Part shown: piece by piece, positions 13,540 to 19,502 of the stretch
Numbering within the stretch: the first letter of the stretch is position 1
Layout of the letters: the number at the start of each line of letters is the position of its first letter
From: an uncultured Bacilli bacterium
GTDB lineage: Bacteria; Bacillota_I; Bacilli_A; RF39; UBA660
Length of the DNA stretch: 19,502 nucleotides
NCBI GenBank assembly: GCA_934119965.1
Contig: CAKOTA010000021.1
Span: 1-19,502, forward strand
Direction of reading: 5' to 3'
The notes under the pieces: model-generated
Seen by the model: only the letters and a program-made list of their open reading frames with translations
Told to the model about the DNA's origin: nothing
The model's database searches: none
Made by a program: the position numbers and the translations under genes

Positions 13540-14349
13540 ATGAAAAAGTTTAAAAAGTTAATTGTTATATTTATTATGATTATATTTATTGTTGGACTTA
13601 TTTGGTCCATTACGAATATTATACTATGGAACAATGATAATAGCAAAACAAATAAAATTATTAATGATATACAAGATAAGATTAAAATAGATGAAAAAAT
13701 TGATAACCCTAATACTGAAATTGTCAATCAAGATTCTGATATAGATACCTCTAATCCATACTGGGACTATATAAAAATGAATTTAATTAGTGTTGATTTT
13801 AATGAATTAAAACAAACCAATAATGACACAAAGGGATGGATACAGGTTAATGGAACTAATATTAATTATCCATTTGTTCAATCTGGTGATAATAATTATT
13901 ATTTAACTCACAGTTTTGACAAAAGTTATAATTCAGCTGGTTGGATATTTCTAGATTATCGAAATGATATTAATAATTTAAATAAGAATACAATTATATA
14001 CGCGCACGGAAGATATGATGGAACTATGTTTGGATCTTTAAAAAATATTTTATCGAGTGGCTGGTTAAATAATAGTGATAATTACATTGTTAGATTATCT
14101 ACAGAAACAGAAAATAGTTTATGGCAAGTTTTTAGTGTATATAAAATACCTACCACAAATGATTATTTACAAACTGATTTTAATGATGATGAATTTAAAA
14201 ATTTTACTGATATGCTTATTAACAGAAGTAGTTTTGATTTTAATACTAATCTCAATGAAAATGACAAAATACTTACTTTATCTACTTGTTACAATGACAA
14301 TGAAAAAGTTGTATTACACGCTAAATTAATAAAACGAGAATTAAAATAA
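13540..14349 (+). CDS. Class B sortase
   Basis: A 269-residue membrane-bound cysteine transpeptidase that cuts surface proteins at a sorting motif and joins them to the cell wall. An N-terminal membrane helix (about 6-29) anchors it with the active domain outside. The class B signature GWIQVNGTNINYPFVQ (about 99-114) leads to the catalytic His156 in IIYAHGR and Cys250 in LTLSTCYND. The catalytic Arg normally follows the Cys before VVHAKL; here NEKVVLHAKL has Lys256 and no Arg until 266, beyond that strand. It has its own -10 and GGTGA site. It faces a large surface protein with an NPNTLDN tail and shares a terminator with it, which points to an enzyme-substrate pair. Confidence 0.93.
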   Translation: MKKFKKLIVIFIMIIFIVGLIWSITNIILWNNDNSKTNKIINDIQDKIKIDEKIDNPNTEIVNQDSDIDTSNPYWDYIKMNLISVDFNELKQTNNDTKGWIQVNGTNINYPFVQSGDNNYYLTHSFDKSYNSAGWIFLDYRNDINNLNKNTIIYAHGRYDGTMFGSLKNILSSGWLNNSDNYIVRLSTETENSLWQVFSVYKIPTTNDYLQTDFNDDEFKNFTDMLINRSSFDFNTNLNENDKILTLSTCYNDNEKVVLHAKLIKRELK

Positions 14350-14355
14350 TTCTCG
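14335..14355. terminator. Bidirectional terminator between sortase and surface protein genes
   Basis: CGAGAATTA (14335-14343) and TAATTCTCG (14347-14355) form a perfect 9-bp stem with a 3-base loop. The minus strand continues TTTTATT and the plus strand CTTATTTATT. It overlaps the sortase stop and lies at the 3' end of the surface protein gene, serving both convergent genes. Confidence 0.8.
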
Positions 14356-14356
14356 C

Positions 14357-16144
14357 TTATTTATTAGTTTGATTTTTTTTTAGATATAAACCTGTGCTAG
14401 TTATTCCTATAACAGATATTAAACATATACCTAAATATAACAATATATTATCTAATGTATTTGGATTTTTTACAGAACTAACTGTTGTATTTTTTTCACT
14501 ATTATTTTCTGTAGAATTAGTTGTTGTATTTTTTTCACTATTATTTTCTACAGCTTTAATAGTAAATGTAGTTTCATCACTAGTACCATTTGTATATGTT
14601 GCTTTTAATTTGTATTTGTTAGCACTTAGTGTTTTTAAATATTCATTTTTCAATGTAATTATTGTACTACCTTCAACAACAGTGTAATTATCTTTTGATA
14701 ATTCATTTCCATTTATATATAATTTATCAAATAAACTATATAATCCATTTAATTTAAATGTCAATTCTTTTCCATCATATGTTGCATCTTTACCAGACAC
14801 AAATTCATATTTTATAGGAGCAGTTTCAACTATAATTTCTAAATTTGAAGTAATATTTGATAATATTAATTTTCCATTTGTTAATTCTGAAATTTTATCT
14901 ACTCCATTTATTTTTATTGATTTAACTTCATATCCTACCTCAGTTGTAACATTTAATTCTCTAGTACTACCATATTCAACATTTGTTGGATTTTCTAAAG
15001 TAGCTACTCCATTAGCATTGATACTTGTTGTAATATCAAAGGTTTTGATTTTTAAATTATTTATTGCATTTTCTAAAGCAGTTACATATCCATCAACTAT
15101 ACTTTGTTGTAAGAAATTTTTATCTCTTGATATAGATGATTTTACATTATTTAAAGCAGTAACAGTTTCGTCTGTGTATTTAGATAAATCGCTTGGTATG
15201 CTTGCAAGTTTATTATCTACATTTGTATAATCAGCAGAGTCAATAATTAGTTTTCGAATATCATTGTCACGATGAAAACCATAAAGTGTTGCTCCTTTTT
15301 TTGCTATAAAAGTTGTTTTTTTAGTAATAGTAATTGTTCCTCTATAAGAATAAATTCCAAAATCACTATCTTTGAAATTAAGAGTTGAACCATCAACTAT
15401 TACATTTTTAGTAATACCAGTATCTCCTACATATATTGCAGCTACAGGAGCGTTAATATCTATTTTACCACCAGTAATATTTATTCCTGTTATTATCTCT
15501 TCAGCACCAATGCCTGGTATATAGATACCTATATCACCAGCATTTATATCAACTTTTCCATTTGATATAGAAACACTACCATTTGCATAAATACCTTGAC
15601 TATCAACTGCATTTGATGTATCAATAGTTAATTCTCCACCTGATATATCAACTGTTTGCATAGTTGTTATACTTCCACCAGTAATTTTAATTTTACCTGA
15701 AGTAATTTTTAGACTACTTGTTGCTGAATCTATTGCTGGCCAGTTTCCAGTTACGACGATTTCTATACTACCACTACCAGCTATAGTAATTGTTCCCTTT
15801 TTATTTGCTGCTCCTTCTGTAGCAATTGCTTTAATAAGTGAACTACTAGGTTCACTTGATGAAGGACTAGATGAAATCTTGTTGTTACCAACTAAGTTAA
15901 TAGTTATATCTTTACCTCTTGGTAAAAGTATAGCTTGTTTACCAACAACATTAATGTTAACTTCTGTTAAAGTTAATGTACTACTAGCTGCATCCCATTT
16001 CCATCCTTCTGATGCGTCTTCTTGATCAGCTGTTAAATCCATACTACTTAAATCAAGTTGTGTTGTTCTTTCAGTGCTAGCACTAACCATATTTGGTAAA
16101 GCAAATAAAGTTAATAAAACTAACAATATTTTAATTTTTCTCAT
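14357..16144 (-). CDS. Sortase-anchored surface protein with beta-helix and carbohydrate-binding-type domains
   Basis: A 595-residue secreted wall protein. A signal peptide (1-22, ending SAS) is followed by a repetitive beta-helix-like region (about 28-305) with WKWDAASSTLTL, runs of G-x-I-x-I and SGG turns, as in DUF4353/carbohydrate-binding beta-helix proteins. A helical segment at about 306-366 resembles FIVAR-type bundles. A bacterial-repeat (B-repeat-like) domain lies at about 368-442 and an X2-like immunoglobulin fold at about 445-531. A Thr/Asn/Ser linker has the unit ENNSEKNTT twice (533-553). The tail is NPNTLDN (560-566), a hydrophobic helix (567-588) and a Lys-containing end, a complete sorting signal of the NPxT type. 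GAGGAA precedes the ATG. It probably binds host or microbial glycans or matrix; that is inference. Confidence 0.88.
   Translation of the reverse strand: MRKIKILLVLLTLFALPNMVSASTERTTQLDLSSMDLTADQEDASEGWKWDAASSTLTLTEVNINVVGKQAILLPRGKDITINLVGNNKISSSPSSSEPSSSLIKAIATEGAANKKGTITIAGSGSIEIVVTGNWPAIDSATSSLKITSGKIKITGGSITTMQTVDISGGELTIDTSNAVDSQGIYANGSVSISNGKVDINAGDIGIYIPGIGAEEIITGINITGGKIDINAPVAAIYVGDTGITKNVIVDGSTLNFKDSDFGIYSYRGTITITKKTTFIAKKGATLYGFHRDNDIRKLIIDSADYTNVDNKLASIPSDLSKYTDETVTALNNVKSSISRDKNFLQQSIVDGYVTALENAINNLKIKTFDITTSINANGVATLENPTNVEYGSTRELNVTTEVGYEVKSIKINGVDKISELTNGKLILSNITSNLEIIVETAPIKYEFVSGKDATYDGKELTFKLNGLYSLFDKLYINGNELSKDNYTVVEGSTIITLKNEYLKTLSANKYKLKATYTNGTSDETTFTIKAVENNSEKNTTTNSTENNSEKNTTVSSVKNPNTLDNILLYLGICLISVIGITSTGLYLKKNQTNK
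14500..14560 (-). repeat. Direct repeat in the wall-spanning linker
   Basis: The linker-coding DNA contains two near-identical units (each encoding ENNSEKNTT plus three to four residues, 39 bp apart) ending in TTTTTTTCACTATTATTTTC on the plus strand. Such slippage-prone repeats commonly vary linker length among strains. Confidence 0.7.
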
Positions 16145-16169
16145 TATATTCCTCGCTTTCTATTTGTTG

Positions 16170-16175
16170 ATTATA
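16170..16175 (-). promoter_or_regulatory. -10 element of the surface protein gene
   Basis: On the minus strand TATAAT preceded by TGT (complement of 16170-16175) lies about 25 bases upstream of the ATG. The -35 region (GTTTCA at 17 bp) is poor. Confidence 0.4.
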
Positions 16176-16195
16176 ACATATTTTTTTAATTTTGA

Positions 16196-16233
16196 AACAA
16201 AAAATCCACATTTTATTGAAAAAATATGGATTT
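16196..16233 (-). terminator. Terminator of the gene truncated by IS-B
   Basis: On the minus strand AAATCCA and TGGATTT (16233-16227 and 16208-16202) pair, with further A-T pairs inside after one mismatch, and six T follow. It lies 36 bases after the stop codon of the gene remnant at 16269, as expected for its native terminator, and before the surface protein promoter. Confidence 0.7.
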
Positions 16234-16268
16234 CAATCATATATATCGACTAATAATTACTTTTTTCT

Positions 16269-16380
16269 TCATAAAACAGCATTTTTATAACTAATAGTAA
16301 TATGACATATAGAAAAAATTATTGAAAAGATAATAAGAGGAATATTTAATAAAATTATTCCGCTTGATAAAAACATAATG
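16269..16380 (-). pseudogene. 3' remnant of a membrane-protein gene cut by IS-B
   Basis: An open frame on the minus strand enters from the left end of IS-B (16381) and ends with TGA at 16269-16271. It encodes about 36 residues, strongly hydrophobic (FLSSGIILLNIPLIIFSIIF then a short polar tail). An internal ATG is at 16376-16374, but no good ribosome binding site precedes it. The frame plus its own terminator downstream suggests the last membrane helix and tail of a larger integral membrane protein whose 5' part is lost or lies beyond the IS copies. The missing part is not elsewhere in the window. A genuine tiny membrane peptide is the alternative. Confidence 0.5.
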
Positions 16381-16394
16381 CGTAAATTATTTAC

Positions 16395-16428
16395 TTAAAG
16401 TCTCGTTTTAATTAATACGAGACTTTAA
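16395..16428. repeat. IS-B left subterminal palindrome (copy 1)
   Basis: The arms 16395-16406 and 16417-16428 (TTAAAGTCTCGT and its complement) are perfect over 12 bp with a 10-base loop. It overlaps the inner part of the left terminal repeat and lies upstream of the transposase -10 (TATAAT, 16453-16458), so RNA entering from outside would fold here. The same structure is in copy 2 at 17968-18001. Confidence 0.75.
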
Positions 16429-16498
16429 CTTTTAACTTTCAAGGGGATGTTATATAATAATCTCTTGTATTTTGACTTATTTAGAAAGGATTTTTATT

Positions 16499-17689
16499 AT
16501 GAATGCTAAAAAATACAAACATTTATCTTTTGAAGATAGATGTGTTATTGAAGAATATCTTAATCACGGATATTCATTCACTCAAATATCAAACAGATTA
16601 GGTAAACATAGAACCGCTATCTCTAAAGAGGTTTTTAAACACAGATTCTTACGTGGTACCGCTAGTACTGAAAGACCATGCTGTTTTGAATCTAAACCTC
16701 CTTATGTCTGTAATAATTGTGATAAATTTAATCACTGTAAAAAGCAAAAATATTCTTATAGTTCCCATATTGCTTATAATGAATACAAACAAACTTTAAT
16801 ATCAGAAAGATCTCATTTAAATATTACCAAAGATCAAATTGCTTCTATCAATGAAGTTATCGCTCCTTTAATGATTAAAAAGAATCATTCTGTTAATCAA
16901 GTTTTTATTTCTCATCCTGAACTTTTACCTTTTTCTAAAACTACTTTTTACAAATATATTGATTTAGGTATTTTAAATGTTAGAAATATTGATTTACAAA
17001 GAAAAGTTAAATGGAAAGTTAAAAAAGAATATGACTATCACAAGGATAAAGTTGAAACTTCTATTAAAGTTGGTAGGTTTTATACTGATTTTAAAGATTA
17101 TATGGAGTATAATCCTAATTCTTCTATTGTTGAAATGGATACTGTTATTGGTACTTCTGGTGGTAAAGGTGGTAAATGTTTTTTAACTCTATTATTTAGA
17201 CAATGTAATTTTATGTTAATCTATTTACTTCCCTATAAAAAATCTAGGTATGTTACAGAAGTATTTAATCATTTAAAACAAATTCTTGGAATTTATGAGT
17301 TCAAAAGATTATTTGAAGTTATCTTAACTGATAATGGTACTGAATTTTCTGATCCCGAAAGTATCGAATTTGATATGAATACTGGAGAAAAAATTTGTTC
17401 ATTATTTTATTGTGATCCTAATTGTTCATGGCAAAAGGGTTCCATTGAAAAAAATCATGAATATATTAGATACATTTTACCTAAAGGTACTTCTTTTGCT
17501 TCAATTACTCAAGAAGATTGTTATTTAATTGCTTCTAATATTAATTCTACTCCTAGATTATCTTTAAATAATCACTCTCCTTACGAAGCTTCATTACTTT
17601 TTCTAGGCACTGATAACATAAACAAATTTAAAATTAAAAAGATAGACTATGATGACATAGATCTATCTTATAGATTATTAAGAAAATAA
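16499..17689 (+). CDS. IS30-family transposase (IS-B copy 1)
   Basis: An intact 396-residue DDE transposase. The ATG at 16499 follows AAAGGA (16485-16490); an in-frame ATG at 16472 lacks such a site. Helix-turn-helix at about 5-50 with RTAISKEVFKH; Cys-rich zinc-type patch at 61-80 (CC, CxxC, C); probable catalytic D214 (VEMDTVIG), D278 (LTDNGTEF) and E317 (KGSIEKNHEYIR), then LPKGTSF. It is identical to copy 2 and a clear homologue of the IS-A enzyme, differing most around the HTH and the residues just after it. The shared catalytic part suggests both elements use the same chemistry but recognise different ends. Confidence 0.93.
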   Translation: MNAKKYKHLSFEDRCVIEEYLNHGYSFTQISNRLGKHRTAISKEVFKHRFLRGTASTERPCCFESKPPYVCNNCDKFNHCKKQKYSYSSHIAYNEYKQTLISERSHLNITKDQIASINEVIAPLMIKKNHSVNQVFISHPELLPFSKTTFYKYIDLGILNVRNIDLQRKVKWKVKKEYDYHKDKVETSIKVGRFYTDFKDYMEYNPNSSIVEMDTVIGTSGGKGGKCFLTLLFRQCNFMLIYLLPYKKSRYVTEVFNHLKQILGIYEFKRLFEVILTDNGTEFSDPESIEFDMNTGEKICSLFYCDPNCSWQKGSIEKNHEYIRYILPKGTSFASITQEDCYLIASNINSTPRLSLNNHSPYEASLLFLGTDNINKFKIKKIDYDDIDLSYRLLRK

Positions 17690-17739
17690 TCTGAAATATA
17701 ATTCAAGTCAAAATACACATCCAATATTACATACAAAAG

Positions 17740-17786
17740 CGAGACGTTACTTCTTTCCAAAATTTTTTTTACAACTTCTCGTTCCT
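17740..17786 (+). terminator. Post-transposase hairpin of IS-B (copy 1)
   Basis: AGCGAGA (17738-17744) can pair with TCTCGTT (17777-17783) with one G-T pair; CTTTT follows. The position and long loop match the IS-A hairpin at 1560-1606 while the core bases differ in a compensating way. An identical copy lies at 19313-19359. Confidence 0.45.
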
Positions 17787-17928
17787 TTTATGTGGATTAA
17801 TTTAACTAAAATCGTCAATATTTTATCATTTTTTTATAAAAATATCTACTATTTTTCAATAAAAAACGTTACATTACATATAAAAATAGATAATAATCTT
17901 TTTTGAGACTTTATCTATTTATTTAACG

Positions 17929-17953
17929 TATTATAAAAAAAATATTTAGCAAA
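17929..17953. other. 25-bp spacer between the tandem IS-B copies
   Basis: An AT-only run followed by TATTTAGCAAA separates two identical elements. It matches neither the left flank of copy 1 nor the sequence after copy 2, so the array is not a plain tandem duplication of element plus flank. TATTTAGCA also occurs in the IS-A left end (91-98), so this may be a scrap of a related IS end. Confidence 0.6.
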
Positions 17954-19501
17954 CGTAAATTATTTACTTAAAGTCTCGTTTTAATTAATACGAGACTTTA
18001 ACTTTTAACTTTCAAGGGGATGTTATATAATAATCTCTTGTATTTTGACTTATTTAGAAAGGATTTTTATTATGAATGCTAAAAAATACAAACATTTATC
18101 TTTTGAAGATAGATGTGTTATTGAAGAATATCTTAATCACGGATATTCATTCACTCAAATATCAAACAGATTAGGTAAACATAGAACCGCTATCTCTAAA
18201 GAGGTTTTTAAACACAGATTCTTACGTGGTACCGCTAGTACTGAAAGACCATGCTGTTTTGAATCTAAACCTCCTTATGTCTGTAATAATTGTGATAAAT
18301 TTAATCACTGTAAAAAGCAAAAATATTCTTATAGTTCCCATATTGCTTATAATGAATACAAACAAACTTTAATATCAGAAAGATCTCATTTAAATATTAC
18401 CAAAGATCAAATTGCTTCTATCAATGAAGTTATCGCTCCTTTAATGATTAAAAAGAATCATTCTGTTAATCAAGTTTTTATTTCTCATCCTGAACTTTTA
18501 CCTTTTTCTAAAACTACTTTTTACAAATATATTGATTTAGGTATTTTAAATGTTAGAAATATTGATTTACAAAGAAAAGTTAAATGGAAAGTTAAAAAAG
18601 AATATGACTATCACAAGGATAAAGTTGAAACTTCTATTAAAGTTGGTAGGTTTTATACTGATTTTAAAGATTATATGGAGTATAATCCTAATTCTTCTAT
18701 TGTTGAAATGGATACTGTTATTGGTACTTCTGGTGGTAAAGGTGGTAAATGTTTTTTAACTCTATTATTTAGACAATGTAATTTTATGTTAATCTATTTA
18801 CTTCCCTATAAAAAATCTAGGTATGTTACAGAAGTATTTAATCATTTAAAACAAATTCTTGGAATTTATGAGTTCAAAAGATTATTTGAAGTTATCTTAA
18901 CTGATAATGGTACTGAATTTTCTGATCCCGAAAGTATCGAATTTGATATGAATACTGGAGAAAAAATTTGTTCATTATTTTATTGTGATCCTAATTGTTC
19001 ATGGCAAAAGGGTTCCATTGAAAAAAATCATGAATATATTAGATACATTTTACCTAAAGGTACTTCTTTTGCTTCAATTACTCAAGAAGATTGTTATTTA
19101 ATTGCTTCTAATATTAATTCTACTCCTAGATTATCTTTAAATAATCACTCTCCTTACGAAGCTTCATTACTTTTTCTAGGCACTGATAACATAAACAAAT
19201 TTAAAATTAAAAAGATAGACTATGATGACATAGATCTATCTTATAGATTATTAAGAAAATAATCTGAAATATAATTCAAGTCAAAATACACATCCAATAT
19301 TACATACAAAAGCGAGACGTTACTTCTTTCCAAAATTTTTTTTACAACTTCTCGTTCCTTTTATGTGGATTAATTTAACTAAAATCGTCAATATTTTATC
19401 ATTTTTTTATAAAAATATCTACTATTTTTCAATAAAAAACGTTACATTACATATAAAAATAGATAATAATCTTTTTTGAGACTTTATCTATTTATTTAAC
19501 G
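17954..19501 (+). mobile_element. IS-B copy 2: complete IS30-family insertion sequence
   Basis: Second 1,548-bp copy in the same orientation. No difference from copy 1 was seen when reading the two in parallel, so duplication is very recent, or the copies exchange sequence, or assembly duplicated one. Left terminal repeat 17954-17977, right 19478-19501. The window ends one base after it, and that base plus the preceding 77 equal the first 78 bases of the window. Confidence 0.88.
18072..19262 (+). CDS. IS30-family transposase (IS-B copy 2)
   Basis: Translation is identical to the copy 1 transposase over all 396 residues, with the same AAAGGA site and ATG context, so the domain and catalytic assignments given for copy 1 apply (HTH 5-50, Cys patch 61-80, D214, D278, E317). 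Both copies appear functional. Lying in tandem, 25 bp apart, they form a composite whose outer or inner ends could act together, a configuration known to be highly reactive for IS30-type elements. Confidence 0.92.
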   Translation: MNAKKYKHLSFEDRCVIEEYLNHGYSFTQISNRLGKHRTAISKEVFKHRFLRGTASTERPCCFESKPPYVCNNCDKFNHCKKQKYSYSSHIAYNEYKQTLISERSHLNITKDQIASINEVIAPLMIKKNHSVNQVFISHPELLPFSKTTFYKYIDLGILNVRNIDLQRKVKWKVKKEYDYHKDKVETSIKVGRFYTDFKDYMEYNPNSSIVEMDTVIGTSGGKGGKCFLTLLFRQCNFMLIYLLPYKKSRYVTEVFNHLKQILGIYEFKRLFEVILTDNGTEFSDPESIEFDMNTGEKICSLFYCDPNCSWQKGSIEKNHEYIRYILPKGTSFASITQEDCYLIASNINSTPRLSLNNHSPYEASLLFLGTDNINKFKIKKIDYDDIDLSYRLLRK

Positions 19502-19502
19502 A

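Larger units (their letters stand above)
16381..17928 (+). mobile_element. IS-B copy 1: complete IS30-family insertion sequence
   Basis: A 1,548-bp element whose boundaries are fixed by comparison with the second copy at an offset of 1,573 bp. Identity starts at 16381/17954 and stops after 17928/19501. The ends are imperfect 24-bp inverted repeats (16381-16404 and 17905-17928, 17 of 24 matching, both with TAAAGTCTC at the inner side). One transposase gene is intact. A 12-bp hairpin lies just inside the left end. It seems to have entered a membrane-protein gene. No target-site duplication is visible. Confidence 0.9.

Noticed and set aside
13527..13727. Antisense ORF over the start of the sortase gene
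   Set aside because: It is a hydrophobic shadow of the sortase N-terminal region on the opposite strand with no ribosome binding site.
14357..14470. LPxTG-type anchor
   Set aside because: No LPxTG is present; the motif is NPNTLDN, so a class B-like specificity is inferred instead.
16381..17953. Target-site duplications around IS-B
   Set aside because: The bases next to copy 1 (ATG on the left, TAT on the right) and copy 2 (AAA on the left, A on the right) do not give a convincing direct repeat; IS30 duplications are only 2-3 bp and cannot be judged here.
1..19502. Mycoplasma genetic code (TGA as tryptophan)
   Set aside because: Tryptophans in Der, sortase and the hydrolases are TGG, ORFs have normal family lengths, and TGA appears as a natural stop before a well-placed ribosome binding site at 10904.
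1..19502. A complete circular plasmid
   Set aside because: The 78-bp end identity is mostly an IS-B end, and der and engB are core chromosomal genes. No replication or partition gene is present. Kept only as a circle or tandem-unit hypothesis.

Overview
The window is very AT-rich chromosomal DNA from a low-GC Bacillota (Firmicutes) relative. It carries the housekeeping GTPases Der and EngB, strong AAGGAG/GGAGG ribosome binding sites, sigma-A type promoters, short hairpin plus T-tract terminators, and a class B sortase with a surface substrate. TGG encodes tryptophan and TGA is used as a stop, so the code is the standard bacterial one, not the Mycoplasma code. The style fits an uncultured, host-associated Bacilli lineage (RF39, Erysipelotrichales or similar); that placement is inference.

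Layout. Bases 1-77 are the right end of an IS30-family element, here called IS-B. It abuts a complete, related but different IS30-family element, IS-A (79 to about 1759), lying just downstream of the der terminator. From 1776 to 12630 everything is on the minus strand. In transcription order the upstream unit is DUF3781 - SAP-domain protein (13482-12626). Next come a beta-lactamase-fold serine hydrolase (12561-11575), an operon of a membrane-anchored HTH/zinc-ribbon protein plus an alpha/beta hydrolase (11509-9956), and an operon of two fused ATPase-permease (MacB/FtsX-type) ABC half-transporters (9848-5231). After those lie a VirB2-like membrane protein with three Cys-rich repeats (5152-4259) and a housekeeping block engB - unknown gene - der (4200-1794).

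A class B sortase (13540-14349, plus strand) faces a large secreted surface protein (16144-14357, minus strand). The two share one bidirectional terminator, and the surface protein ends in an NPNTLDN - hydrophobic - Lys tail, so they look like enzyme and substrate. Upstream of the surface protein is a 3' gene remnant cut off by IS-B. Two identical complete IS-B copies (16381-17928 and 17954-19501) follow in tandem, 25 bp apart.

Most unusual points: (1) IS-A and IS-B carry the same set of subterminal palindromes and iterated 10-mers, but every site has switched together between CGGGA (IS-A) and CGAGA (IS-B), including both arms of the hairpins. (2) The first and last 78 bases of the window are identical, so it closes into a 19,424-bp circle or tandem unit, or ends in an unresolved repeat. 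(3) A 22-bp perfect palindrome lies inside the ABC-operon promoter. (4) A terminator-like hairpin contains the ribosome binding site of the next gene. (5) The sortase has Lys where the catalytic Arg is expected.
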